A stretch of DNA of 39,167 nt from the NCBI RefSeq assembly GCF_004023625.1, contig NZ_RPDJ01000057.1, positions 1 through 39,167 of the forward strand. Direction: 5' to 3'. How positions within the stretch are numbered: position 1 is the stretch's first letter; each line of letters starts with the position of its first letter. The position numbers and the translations under genes were made by a program. This stretch comes from Streptomyces cavernae (GTDB taxonomy: Bacteria > Actinomycetota > Actinomycetes > Streptomycetales > Streptomycetaceae). Of this stretch, positions 20,201-28,788 are shown one piece after another. The notes under the pieces are model-generated. The model made no database searches, was not told the DNA's origin, and worked only from the letters and a program-made list of their open reading frames with translations.

Positions 20201-22694
20201 GAATCGTGTCCCGGATGGCCTTGATAACCAGCCGCGCTCGTGCGCCGTTGCTGTCCAGAACGGATTTCAGCGAAGCCGCGTCGTACGCTCCCTGCTTCCA
20301 GTCCAGTGTCTGAAGGTCGGTACCGTCCGCAATGCCGAAGTAGTGGAGGGGAGATAGGAGGCCACTGGCCAGAGCGTCCCGAAGATGCATCTCTGCAGCG
20401 ATACGCCCTTCGAAGAGCACGTCGTGGATGCTCGAGCCGTCCGTCCGCTCGGGATCCGCCGAGAGGCCGAGCAACTCCATCGGCGCGAAGCGCTCCAGGA
20501 CGTTGGCGAAAGCCGGCAATCCTGCCCCGTGGGACTCGTCGATGACGATCACATCAAAGTGATCGGGTGGCAGTTCGTTCGTGAACCGGTCGAGGGATTG
20601 CCAAGTGGCGAACACATGATTCCAACGTTTGGGGAACTCTCCGCCGTACAGAGATTCTCCGAACTCTGAGCTCATGAGGACGCTTCGGTAGACCTGGTGC
20701 GCCTGGTGCACTGCTACCACGGTGCCCCCGATGAAGAGAAGTCGCAGGTCCCGCTGGTGCTGCTCGCACAGGTGCTTATAGTCGAAGGCGGCCATGACAG
20801 TTTTGCCGGTGCCGGGGGGAGCCACGACGAGGTTACGGTGCCGGCCGTGGATCTCGCGCTGGGCTTTCAGACGATCAAGCATGTCGTGCTGGTGGACGTG
20901 CAGCAACAGGGCTGCCGCGTTGGCCCCGGGGCCGTCCGGGGCGACTGCCACGTCTGGTTCCGGCCCTGGGAGATCGTCTGGGATAGCCGGGGCAGGAGTC
21001 TGCCGGGCGTCAGTCTCCTCTTCATCGGGTGACTCGATCGCGGGGCTGGCCTGTTCGTCCGGGCCGGAGCGCGGCTCGGTGGACTCGATCCCGAGGAGAC
21101 GTGCCGTTGCCGCAGCCGCTTGGGCGACGGGCTGCAGCCCTGTGGGCAGCATTTCCTGGCTGGTGGGGGAGTGCAGTGCGGCGACGATTCCGTGCGGGGC
21201 CTGAGGGTGGGCTGCGAGATGGTCGGTGAGGGCGAAGTGGGCGTCCCATGCCTGGTCGCGGCTGAGCAGTCCGCGCAGATGGTTCGCCGCGGCCGGGTGG
21301 AACCGGTACACGATGTCCGCTTCCTCGTGCCGGGTCGCCGTGAGCAGGCCGGCGGTGAGGAACTCCGCGGTGTCGGCCAGGGCGGCTTCGGGGACGATGC
21401 GCTCACGGATCACGTCGAGAACGGGGAGAGTGAACGCCTCGAGTGACGAGGCGGCGATCGCCAGGCGGACGGCGGGGGAGCGCAGGTTGTCCGTGAAGGC
21501 CCCGGCCGCGGCTGTGACGTGTGCGTCGATTGTCGGCGCACCGGACGAGGCGGCATTCGGTCGCGGACTGCGGTTCCTGGAGGGGACGCGTCCTGAGGCC
21601 GGTACAAGGACGGCCTCGCAGCCGCTCGGGTCGGTGCGCATCGTGGCGCGTGCCCAGGCGAGGATCTGGTGGGCATCCATCTGCAATACGGGCAATGCCT
21701 GCCAGGGCTGTGTCCCTGGGACGTCGTCGCGAAAGAGGCGGGGACGGCGGTAGGCGAGTAGTCGTCCGGGGGATGCCGGGACGGAGGCGGTTGCGGTGGT
21801 CCGTGGCAGGTCGAGGCCGGAGCGTTGCCAGAGGCGTTTGGGCAGCGGGTTGATCAAGGCCACGGGGGCGGTGCGGCCCCAGGTGTGGAGCGTCTGCCAC
21901 AGGTCGTTCTGGCGCCAGGCGGGAGCCGCGCAGTCGGAAACGACAAGCAGGAGCCGGTGGTCCGGCTGGACATGCCGGGGGTCGGACGAGTCTATGGGGA
22001 GCGGCTGGCCGTGATGGTTGTGGAGTACAGGCGGGGCCTGCGGCGGGTGTTCGAGGCGCCATACGTGGACGCTGCGGAAGGCGGACAGGGTGCGCAGCAT
22101 CTTGGTCAGTGCGCGTGAGGTCTCGTCCCAGACGGCCATGGAGGTGCCGCGGTCCACGACTACGACGACCTCTAGCCAGGGTTCTGCGGCAGGCGCGAGC
22201 TGGGGGATGAGCACACCGGTGCGGGTGTAGTGATCGACGGTGGCGCCCAGGTCGAGACGCTGGTGAACCCGGGACGGCCGGAAGCGGCGCAGGGGGCGCA
22301 GGGCGCGGCCGATGTCGAGAGCATTCGGCAGGGCCGGGGCGCGGCCAATGCTCAGGGGTCGGCCGGGGATCGAGTGGGTGCTGCTGTCGTTCTTCAGCCA
22401 GACCGAGGCGGTCCCAGGAGCGCTTGCCTCCGAATCTGATTCAGGGGCGGGCGGATCGTCGCAGGAGTCGCCCCTTCCCGGTTCGGACTGAAGGGACGCC
22501 TCGGCGGGTGCCTCTTCGTCGGCCGGAGCCGGATCGGTGGCGACGTTACTGGTCCGGCTGATGCCGGATCTGGCCGCGGCGAGAAGAAGAGCGTCGAGGG
22601 CATCCCGGATGTCGCCCTCCGCGCCGTCGCTGAGGTCGCCCAGGCCGGTATGGGCCAGGGCGGCCAGCAGCCGTGCGGCCCGGTTCTCAGCCAC
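17292..22694 (-). CDS. Giant vWA-like / SF2 helicase / trypsin / cyclase-like / pseudo-CHAT protein
   Basis: 1800 residues from GTG 22694, overlapping the end of the MoxR gene by eight bases. Order: SAV_2336/vWA-like region (140-345, MIDAS-like DRGTS at 181-185); winged or helical region (380-540); SF2 helicase (Walker A APPGTGKT 625-632, DESH 719-722, motif VI QQLSVGLAR 922-930); trypsin-like protease with triad H1086, D1116, S1195 in GTSGA; nucleotide-cyclase-like domain (about 1258-1440); Arg/Ala-rich coiled coil (1465-1570); CHAT-like domain (1600-1790). In the CHAT-like part the expected HG pair reads HFTGQ (Q1667) and the expected NAC reads NSS (S1712), so it is probably inactive. It serves as the vWA arm of a vWA-MoxR-VMAP system, with nucleic-acid sensing and protease effector modules on one chain. 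Confidence 0.8.
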   Translation of the reverse strand: MAENRAARLLAALAHTGLGDLSDGAEGDIRDALDALLLAAARSGISRTSNVATDPAPADEEAPAEASLQSEPGRGDSCDDPPAPESDSEASAPGTASVWLKNDSSTHSIPGRPLSIGRAPALPNALDIGRALRPLRRFRPSRVHQRLDLGATVDHYTRTGVLIPQLAPAAEPWLEVVVVVDRGTSMAVWDETSRALTKMLRTLSAFRSVHVWRLEHPPQAPPVLHNHHGQPLPIDSSDPRHVQPDHRLLLVVSDCAAPAWRQNDLWQTLHTWGRTAPVALINPLPKRLWQRSGLDLPRTTATASVPASPGRLLAYRRPRLFRDDVPGTQPWQALPVLQMDAHQILAWARATMRTDPSGCEAVLVPASGRVPSRNRSPRPNAASSGAPTIDAHVTAAAGAFTDNLRSPAVRLAIAASSLEAFTLPVLDVIRERIVPEAALADTAEFLTAGLLTATRHEEADIVYRFHPAAANHLRGLLSRDQAWDAHFALTDHLAAHPQAPHGIVAALHSPTSQEMLPTGLQPVAQAAAATARLLGIESTEPRSGPDEQASPAIESPDEEETDARQTPAPAIPDDLPGPEPDVAVAPDGPGANAAALLLHVHQHDMLDRLKAQREIHGRHRNLVVAPPGTGKTVMAAFDYKHLCEQHQRDLRLLFIGGTVVAVHQAHQVYRSVLMSSEFGESLYGGEFPKRWNHVFATWQSLDRFTNELPPDHFDVIVIDESHGAGLPAFANVLERFAPMELLGLSADPERTDGSSIHDVLFEGRIAAEMHLRDALASGLLSPLHYFGIADGTDLQTLDWKQGAYDAASLKSVLDSNGARARLVIKAIRDTIPDVKAMRAVGFCVSVTHAEFMAQFFRSAGLRSMALTSAAPPAEREQVVSSLKNGDLQAIFCVEMLSHGSSIPEVDTLLLLRPTWSGVRFLQQLSVGLARSPGKRVLTVLDFIGHHRKEFRLDNQFRVMTNLTHIQLLDHIEHGFPRLPSGLVITLDEVAKALVVDSLREQMRGDVTDAADGSRRVDEGQQSFGEQLAMPAADLLADTEPTSGPPATDQAFDPSPRVVMLRGTRGVDTDTYAGIMLTPRLVLTRTHLSDEEGLRIVRTDGTEIACRTVWKKTGALDAALVLTGENILDSEDWARLLPSKLKWGRMPAGLVSPVAITGFGRSGYRTELHGQARPDAGMLRIEVTERATAGMLAGTSGALVSCDDFFVGMVVRRHLERAELIAVSAAFLLQDEGFRQTLAAFMTTPYELEGIGSEPPADSSMRPSAVCLAVEAHTVRGRRDRDTRRRELELTHAIRDSLTESLRRAGIDGVVAEEATADARADLLVILNGSTAVRDMGRVLAEMQTAAATHYVMLGVGASIGEVTDTRLGLSGEAVSEAARLASNRFFREESNRAARFPDSPLYFAVSDTLRILIAEMLEPDWESRFMPLGPHVRADPEAGWRYEGSVEQLGRVLAADSAPKSTPVTASYYRSRLDTKNKARADADRKASEFRRREADRRAMAVRERAAADRTKNANSQSARLRNAQRYDDQADMALRDAQIWSAKAAQYGKEAADLGAKLSKAERASRRAATGEGAIENDQSTAEGHVHTVLKELRAPKPEKLRVLLLGSAADGDLRVGREQERIRVAVQSATHRDLVELDAHPAATADVFLKALTRFRPHVVHFTGQRTQDLIAFEQEERGFHNQAIVSVDAFAQAIAAVSDKPLIVLLNSSYSPAQITRLVDTVPFAIGMSDSIGDVDAITYAARFYAAIADGQSVRAAHLVSQAAVEMKGLPEHDLPVLTCAADVDPDATKLVTPPPV

Positions 22695-23696
22695 GCCCGA
22701 GCCCTTGCAGCAGCAGCTCCTGCAGCCGCGTCCGCTGCTCGTCGTCCTGGATGCGGTCGCCGCGCAGGAGATGGACGGCGCTCAGCAACTGGTCGACAGC
22801 GAGGTTCTCGCTGCGATTCAGCCTGTCCACGAAAGCGCTCACCAGGGTGTGGGTGGTGTCTTCCTCGACCTTCCCCAAGTGGGCCTCGACGATGCTCGTG
22901 AGGGTCGGGACCGTGAGGACGGGCATGTCGAACCGGACGCAGCGCCGCAGAAACGGGGCGGGAAAGTCGCGTTCGCCGTTGCTGGTGAGGACGATGACCG
23001 GAAACTCCTCGCACTCCACCAGGCCGTTCTTGATTTCATGCCGGGCGCCCGGATCTGTGGTGCGGACGGTGACGTGCCTCTTTGAGTGTCGGGCGAGTTC
23101 GGGAATCTCGAAGCGGCCGCGTTCCAGAACGTCGAGGAGGTCGCTCGGCAGGTCGAGATCGCTCTTGTCGATCTCGTCGATCAGCAGGGCGCGGGGCAGG
23201 CGGCCGGGCACCAAGGGGTCCCGAGAGGGCCGAGTTGGACGAAGTCCCCGATGTCGTCGTGCGCGGCGCGGGTGGCGCGGCGCGCAGCCCGCCCGTTCCT
23301 GGAGGCGGCGGGACGGTCGACGGCTCGGAGGTTGTAGGCGTGGATGCGGCCCAGGGCGTCGTAGCGGTAGAGCGCGTCGGCGAGGGTGCTGCGGGAGGTG
23401 ATGTGCCAGCGCAGCACACTCCCGAGCCCGAGTTCGGCGGCGATCTGCTCGATGACGGAGGACTTACCCGAGCCGGCCGACCCGGTCAGCAGCAGGGGCC
23501 GACGCAGATGGAGTGCGGCGTTGACCGCATCGACCAGTCCGGGGTCCGCCTGGTAGGTGCTCGCCGGGGAAAGCGACGGCACTGTGTCTGCTGCGCCAGC
23601 CTTGCCCGTTGGCGCGCGCCACGGAGGCGGGGGAGGCAGCGTCTGAGGCTGCTCGGGGATGCTCCCCGTACCCGTGTAGTACGGCGTCCAGTTCAT
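22687..23696 (-). pseudogene. MoxR-family AAA+ ATPase, one-base frameshift
   Basis: The ATG at 23694-23696 overlaps the caspase gene stop (ATGA). The first frame gives Walker A GSAGSGKSS (residues 72-80) and reads to about residue 160 (QLGPLGTP). The sequence then continues sensibly only in another frame (LVPGRLPRALLIDEIDKSD, Walker B, then LTSNGERDFPAPFLRRC, sensor 1 and arginine finger), ending at 22687. The change falls at a G run (23215-23218 on +): one extra base would restore one reading frame of about 336 codons. MoxR ATPases work with vWA partners as chaperone-like switches; here the partner is the next gene. The slip site is not a canonical programmed -1 heptamer, so mutation or sequencing error is likelier. 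Confidence 0.8.
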
Positions 23697-25786
23697 GCTT
23701 GCTCCTTCGGCGTCACGTCTTGTGGGGCGACGACCGCCCGGCCGGCGCGTCGTTGGCAGAAGTGCTGCCAGTGCGCGTCGTGCCATGTCGTACGGATCTC
23801 AGCCAGGTGATCGAGAACGCCCTCGCCCAGGCTGTTCTCCGGCCGCTTCTGGAAGGCGCGGACAAGTTTCTCCGGCAGCGACTCCCAGTGCTCCGCGACA
23901 GCATCCTGAAGCGCTTGCGCGTCGGGGACACTCCCACGCCGGGGCCAGATCAAGGCCGGGGTGTGGACGAGGAGTTCCTCCAGCATGAGGTCGAAGTCCG
24001 TCTCCGGCAGGGTGCTCACTCCCCACACGCAGCCGCCCATACGACGACGGTCGAGTAACTCCTGCAACTTTTCAACGCTGCTGAGGTCATCGGAGTCGAG
24101 CCACGAGGGTCCGGCCTGAGTCTTGGTCTGCAAGGAGGACAGCAACTGGCTTCCGGCGTGCAGCATGTCGTCGAGGCTGACCCCGGACGGAGGTGTCAGG
24201 AGCCCCGACCAGCGGGTGGTGACGTCGTAATCGACGCCCAGCATCCGCCGTTTGCGGACCACTCGCCACTCCTCCGGCGAGGAATCCAGAAGCAGAACGG
24301 TTGGGACGGACACATCGACGTGCACCAGCCGCTCGCCCGCGGCTCCCAGCCAGGACAGTGCCCATCCCCGGGCACCCTCCAGCGCAGACACCAGGCCAAC
24401 CGGCCCCGGCTCGCACGGGAATTCTGCGGTGTGCACCACGGCCGAGCCGTAGAGAAGCGATGCGTCCACACGGACGACGTCCTCACCGCCGTCGTCGGCG
24501 GCCACCAGGACCAGGCGGGGTGTCGCCCCGCTCAGTTCTTTCAGCCGACTGTTCAGAGCGGCGGCGGCACCGGATTTGGCCGCCCAGGCGGTCAGTTGCT
24601 GCGGAAGAACATCCTCTGGACTGATCAGGTGGGCAAGGGCGGCGGCGAAATGCACCAGCGTCAGGCGTTGTCCTGCGGGGGCGACGACGGCTGGCTGGTC
24701 GAGGACCGCGTGCTCCACCAGATCGCGCAGGGAAGGGCAGGGCACCCGGACCACTACCTCCAGGGGGAATCGGGCGCGTGCCGCCGCCTTGCGGAGCAAG
24801 TCGTCGGTCAGAGCATCCCCGAAGGTCTCCTCCAGGACAGCGACGGCGTACGCGCAGGTGCCCAGATCACGATTGAACTCCAGGACGCGTTGGACGGCGG
24901 GGTGGCCAAGATGTTCCTTTCCCAGCCCGTCGAGCCAGTCCGTCAGCCGTTCCCTGCTGTGGATGCCTTCCGTGCCTTCCAGTGGACGCAGCAGCTTATG
25001 CAACCTCTCGCATGCCACGGAACCGAGAGGGCTGGCCGAGCGTCGCAGGACCTGGACGTTGTGGGCCAACCACAGCGATTCACCGGACCCAGGGGCGCCG
25101 TCGAACACGAAGCCACCGGGCTCCTGGGTGCGGATACGGCTGCGCAGTTCCTTGATCAAGTGGGCGTCGACAGCCAAGAACTCCTGGGCATCCGCCACTC
25201 CGTTCTCCAGCAGCTCGGCAAGCTGGACACTCAGGTTCATGTCCCATGCCGGCAGATGAGCGGAAGCGGCGAAAAGAACCGACACACGTACACTGCCCTG
25301 CTGGATCCCGGCCGTCGCGGACTGCGGGCTCGGAAGCGCAGCGGCCGCGTGGCAGGTGTCGACGATGGCTATAAGACCATCGAGTCCGTTCTCGTTCGTC
25401 GCCGCACCGATCGTGGACGCCACATCCAGTTGGTGGATCGCTCCGTCCTGCGCGCTGCCCGAGGTGACGAAGTACAGCGGGCCACCGCAGCCACCTATTC
25501 CATGGCCCAGCATCGCCAGGACGAGCGGGCCGCGGTCCTCCTTGGCCCGGTCGGCTGCAGCCGCGAACGCCTTTCCGACAACCTCTTTGCCCAGGGCAGT
25601 GCCCACGAGCAATGACCCTGTTTCGCCCTCACCCCGGTCCAGACAGGCACCGAGATCCGGGTCCACCAGCGCCCTGTGGAGACGGCGCGCCGCGTCTTCC
25701 AGGCCCGGCAGTTCCTCCGCACCTCTGCACTGGGCACCGATCACCAGCACATGGCGGGGTGCCGCTGATGTGACCAGGCCTGTCAC
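23693..25786 (-). CDS. Caspase-like protease fused to VMAP region
   Basis: 697 residues. The N-terminal 250 form a caspase/metacaspase fold with catalytic H95 (MLGHG) and C145 (VDTCH), both intact. The remainder resembles the VMAP middle and C-terminal regions known from vWA-MoxR-associated proteins: helical EAD-like segment around 275-345, then a region ending in TPALIWPRRGS and AVAEHWESL. Neighbours overlap by four bases on each side: alpha/beta hydrolase upstream, MoxR downstream. The expected behaviour is that the MoxR-vWA pair controls the VMAP protein, which unleashes caspase cleavage in infected or damaged cells. The substrate is unknown; the trypsin-bearing partner is a candidate. Confidence 0.8.
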   Translation of the reverse strand: MTGLVTSAAPRHVLVIGAQCRGAEELPGLEDAARRLHRALVDPDLGACLDRGEGETGSLLVGTALGKEVVGKAFAAAADRAKEDRGPLVLAMLGHGIGGCGGPLYFVTSGSAQDGAIHQLDVASTIGAATNENGLDGLIAIVDTCHAAAALPSPQSATAGIQQGSVRVSVLFAASAHLPAWDMNLSVQLAELLENGVADAQEFLAVDAHLIKELRSRIRTQEPGGFVFDGAPGSGESLWLAHNVQVLRRSASPLGSVACERLHKLLRPLEGTEGIHSRERLTDWLDGLGKEHLGHPAVQRVLEFNRDLGTCAYAVAVLEETFGDALTDDLLRKAAARARFPLEVVVRVPCPSLRDLVEHAVLDQPAVVAPAGQRLTLVHFAAALAHLISPEDVLPQQLTAWAAKSGAAAALNSRLKELSGATPRLVLVAADDGGEDVVRVDASLLYGSAVVHTAEFPCEPGPVGLVSALEGARGWALSWLGAAGERLVHVDVSVPTVLLLDSSPEEWRVVRKRRMLGVDYDVTTRWSGLLTPPSGVSLDDMLHAGSQLLSSLQTKTQAGPSWLDSDDLSSVEKLQELLDRRRMGGCVWGVSTLPETDFDLMLEELLVHTPALIWPRRGSVPDAQALQDAVAEHWESLPEKLVRAFQKRPENSLGEGVLDHLAEIRTTWHDAHWQHFCQRRAGRAVVAPQDVTPKEQA

Positions 25787-26754
25787 GGCAGAAGAGCCTC
25801 AGCGATCGGCCCGGCCACCTCCGCGTGTTCCAGGTACTTTGTAGCTGTATGGGTCCACACCCCACCGGACTTCACGGGCGCAGTCTGCGCCTTCACCCCT
25901 CTGCCGCTCGGCGCGATCCAGTCCGCCAGCCGTGGACGTCCGACCACGACGTCGTTTCGGTCCCAGAAGTTGTGCCACGCCTCCACCACTCCCGGGCAGG
26001 ACGGCGGCCGCGGCACCAAACGCTGCAGGACCACGCCGCCGAGCGCGAGAGGGGAACCAAGCGTCACCCACAGCGCGACCGCGCCCTCGTACTCGTGCAG
26101 GGCTTCGTAGGCCACGACGGTGCCCAGGGAGTGCGAGACCACGACGAGAGGACGAGCGGGATCCAGTCCCTCCAGCACCCGGGAGCGGATGGCCGAGCCC
26201 AGCGCGGCCCTGTCACCGCGTCGGTTCAAGTAGCGTGCGACTTGGGAGAGATGCAGCGCGAACGCCTGACCGTTTGCCCATTGCGCACCTTGGCGAAGAC
26301 CGGGCAACTGGAGCAGCGTTGTGGTCACCCAGACCAGTCGCCGCGCGAACTCGCCCACCCCCTGCGCTCTACTGCCGGAAGAGAGCGCATCGATATGATG
26401 CCGGGCCTGTTCGATGACCCTGGCGTCAGGCGTACCGGCAGCCGGTGGATACTGCTCGGCGAGCTCATCCACCATCGCTTCCAACAAGCCGGAGAGAACC
26501 TGCTCGTCGGACGGGTCCAACTCACCGCCCGGCGCGCCTCCCTGGGCTCCCCGGGGGTTGAACAGATCGCTGTAGTCGGCGAAACGCACGTCCGCAAGCC
26601 AGCCTTGGGTGAGGGCTGAGACCAACTCTGCCCGTCCGGCGGCCCGCACGCCGGTGGCCAACGCTCGAAGCCATTGCTGTTGTTCCGCCTCCGCGTCGCG
26701 GAGGCCGCCGATCCCGTGAACGAACACGAGCTGCGGATTCGCCGTCCCCACCAC
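25783..26754 (-). CDS. Alpha/beta hydrolase, first gene of VMAP operon
   Basis: 323 residues. The start is GTG 26754 or the GTG right after it; GGGGGAGG lies just upstream. Oxyanion region VHGIGG (12-17), nucleophile elbow SHSLG (S209 as catalytic serine), and late histidine candidates such as WTHTATKYL near the C-terminus. It resembles esterase/lipase-fold proteins with a helical lid between residues 60 and 190. There is no signal peptide, so it should act in the cytoplasm. It overlaps the caspase-VMAP gene by four bases and is probably a further effector or a component processed by it. A second relative occurs beside another caspase at 34003-34923. Confidence 0.75.
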   Translation of the reverse strand: MVGTANPQLVFVHGIGGLRDAEAEQQQWLRALATGVRAAGRAELVSALTQGWLADVRFADYSDLFNPRGAQGGAPGGELDPSDEQVLSGLLEAMVDELAEQYPPAAGTPDARVIEQARHHIDALSSGSRAQGVGEFARRLVWVTTTLLQLPGLRQGAQWANGQAFALHLSQVARYLNRRGDRAALGSAIRSRVLEGLDPARPLVVVSHSLGTVVAYEALHEYEGAVALWVTLGSPLALGGVVLQRLVPRPPSCPGVVEAWHNFWDRNDVVVGRPRLADWIAPSGRGVKAQTAPVKSGGVWTHTATKYLEHAEVAGPIAEALLP

Positions 26755-26931
26755 GAGCCTCCCCCGGCCTTACTGTGCGAAGACCATCCTGCCTTGTGAG
26801 GAGCCAAGGACGGTACCTGAAGCTCCGCACGTGAGACACATTGCTCAACTGTCACGCTTCGGCATCCATCGACACACGCCCCATCTCGGGGATCAGGGCC
26901 TGAATCCGATGCGAAGAATCTGGCACACCCC

Positions 26932-27790
26932 TTACAGGAACCGACCCGCGGCTTTGTTGAAGGACGTCTGGTAGGCCTCCAACGCAGAGCGGGCGCGGTC
27001 CTCGTTGCCGCCGAACAGTCCGCCCTTGAGAGGGGCCCACTGGGTGCCTTGAGTTTCGAAATCGTACACAAGGTCGGCGACTGGGTTGCTGTGGCTCTCG
27101 GACCGCCACGTCGAGCGCCCGTTCTAGTGGGTACGGCTCCACGGCCGTCCGTTCGGGTTTGTGGCCGCACGTACGTTCGTCACGTCTTGCGCGAGCACCC
27201 CGAGCACTGCCTTGGCCCGGTCGAACTCCGGCTGTATGTGTCATCGTCCGGCAACTGATCCGAGAAGATCGGGCGAAGGAGGTGGTGGAGCCACTCGGCA
27301 ATCGGCGTGTGATACCGGCCGTTGTTGCGTTCCGTGAAGTCCTTCAATGAGTCGCCCAAGTCCCTCCCCGTCGTGGCGCGTGCGAGGGCGTTGGCGGTCA
27401 AGTCCGTGCTGCCGAACGGCTGGTACGGGTCCGTCATGTCAAGGACCGGCGCCGGCCTCTGTTCGTAGCGGTCTCTGACCGAGGGGTCGACGACAAGTGA
27501 CTTGAGGTTGGCCCAGTTGCCACTCGACGTACAGGCGAGCGCGGCGGTCATGATGCTCACCATGCCCGGGATGTGTCGAAGACCAATGAGCGCGGAATTC
27601 CCGCTTTCCGGTTTGACCGCCGCCGCGACGAAGGACTGGATGCCGTTCGTCCAGGGTGTCAACGATTCTGGTGCTCCCCATCGTGACGCGACCTGGAGCG
27701 ATGCACACAACGGTTCGGAGAGAGCCCAAAGGTCTTGGGCCGCCTCGGCGAGGCGAACGATCTGCTCCTCGTTCGTGCCGCCTAGGAGCC
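26932..27790 (-). pseudogene. Decayed gene of unknown function (5' truncated, frameshift, stop)
   Basis: Three collinear pieces read as one protein: LGGTNEEQIVRLAEAAQDLW from about 27787, continuing to RPIFSDQLPDD near 27241; a one-base loss there; then HIQPEFDRAKAVLGVLAQDV up to a TAG at 27124-27126 (probably once TGG); then NGRSTWRSES through DFETQGTQWAPLKGGLFGG to TAA at 26932-26934. An in-frame TGA at about 27794 and the absence of any start codon at the beginning of the recognisable part show that the N-terminus has gone. I do not recognise the family. Its loss marks the boundary between the VMAP operon and the next module. Confidence 0.6.
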
Positions 27791-27945
27791 TTCACCCTCA
27801 GCCAGGCCGCCCGCGGCACACACCTGCCCCCGCTCAAGCCGTCCTCGCCTACGTCCGTGCAACCGGTGACCCCGGCAGCTACTCCACGCAGTGGCGGGAA
27901 GCGAAAGCCCGGAGCCTGTGGAAGGCAGCCGCGATCGAGAAAGCC
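27782..27945 (+). pseudogene. Remnant of an HTH-type regulator
   Basis: Short coding-like pieces in two frames: GAFTLSQAARGTHLPPLK, then, after a shift, AVLAYVRATGDPGSYSTQWR and EAKARSLWKAAA. This resembles the end of the Xre-type N-terminal domain seen in Streptomyces regulators (HTH followed by a VLAYVRACGGDP-like helix). The start is missing and it stops at the hairpin at 27946. The assignment rests on pattern memory and is weak. Confidence 0.35.
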
Positions 27946-27988
27946 GGCCCTGTCCGGCCGGGCACGACGTGCCCGGCCGGACAGGGCC
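27946..27988. terminator. Perfect 19-bp inverted repeat with 5-base loop
   Basis: Arms 27946-27964 and 27970-27988 pair perfectly around CGACG. It is all G/C-rich with no T-run, as is common for actinomycete terminators. It sits between two regulator fragments; it could be a terminator or the relic of a mobile-element end. Confidence 0.5.
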
Positions 27989-27991
27989 TAG

Positions 27992-28528
27992 GCATCTCTG
28001 GCCCAGGAACCGACCCGGCTGCGCCTGCGGGCAGGCCAGCCCTCTTACAACGCCATCGAGCAGGCGACCAAGGCCGACGGAAGCTGTGTGCCGCGTTCGA
28101 CAGCCCACCTGATCCTGAACGGGAAGGTCCTGCCCAGCCGCGAGCAACTGTCCGCGCTCCTGCAAGCCTTTAACGTGAGCGCCGCCGACACCGCCCAGCG
28201 GCACGCGGTCCTCGACCGTATCGAGGACCGTCGGCGACCGCCCGAGCCTCCCCGGCGGTGGGGAGGGTACGTGCGCGCGGACGCCGACCCGACCGTGCAG
28301 GAGTACCTCGAACGCCGCGAGCGCGACGAGGAGATCAAGCGCCGTACCGGGCAGATCCATCCGGACGAGACGTACGAGGACTACGAGGAACGGATGCGCG
28401 AGAGGGCGTTTCAGCGGGTCGCGGACGACTGGCTGTACGACCCGTACGAGGACGATGAGCCCGAAGACGAGGCCGCCGAGCAGGCCGCCCTCCGCACCCC
28501 CGCCGGGCGCGGTGTCGATCACGCCTGA
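27992..28528 (+). pseudogene. HTH-domain protein, probably 5' truncated
   Basis: The frame is open from just after a TAG (27989-27991) to TGA 28526-28528. It reads TRLRLRAGQPSYNAIEQAT, then VPRSTAHLILNGKVLPSREQ, an Xre-like helix-turn-helix, followed by a charged Arg/Glu-rich C-terminal part (PDETYEDYEERMRERAF). The first ATG/GTG-type start in frame is GTG 28088, which lies inside the HTH. So either translation starts there and yields a 146-residue protein lacking the first helices, or the true start was lost at the junction marked by the hairpin. Confidence 0.5.
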
Positions 28529-28623
28529 CGGCTCCCGAGCTGACGGCCTGCCGTCCTCCGCTCATCGTCACCCTCCGGAGCAGGACCGGGCCCGTGGCGC
28601 GGCACCCGCGACTCCCACCTCGG

Positions 28624-28684
28624 CGTTACATAATTCCGCCCAATATTATGTAACGTCAGCTAGGCTGGGTGGTAGCGTTACATT
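28624..28684. repeat. CGTTACATAAT repeats, candidate operator of tap/tpg-like operon
   Basis: CGTTACATAAT (28624-28634) and its exact inverse ATTATGTAACG (28645-28655) form an 11-bp inverted repeat with a 10-bp gap. A third partial copy, CGTTACAT, lies at 28676-28683. They are 105-165 bases before the start of the downstream operon, and a possible -10 (TAGGCT, 28661-28666) lies between copies. The same motif recurs at 38.7-39.2 kb. This suggests autoregulation by, or replication binding of, the operon's HTH protein. Confidence 0.55.
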
Positions 28685-28788
28685 CTTGGTGGCGCGGTCG
28701 TTCCGCATCTGCTGGCGGCCGCTGCCGAGCCGACTGCCCGACCTTCCCTTCGTAACTCGCTTGCCGCTTCTGCTCTTGGAGTCCCCGG

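Noticed and set aside
23210..23222. Programmed -1 frameshifting in the MoxR gene
   Set aside because: The bases at the junction do not form an X-XXY-YYZ slippery heptamer in the zero frame, and no clear downstream pseudoknot was seen. Mutation or sequencing error is simpler.
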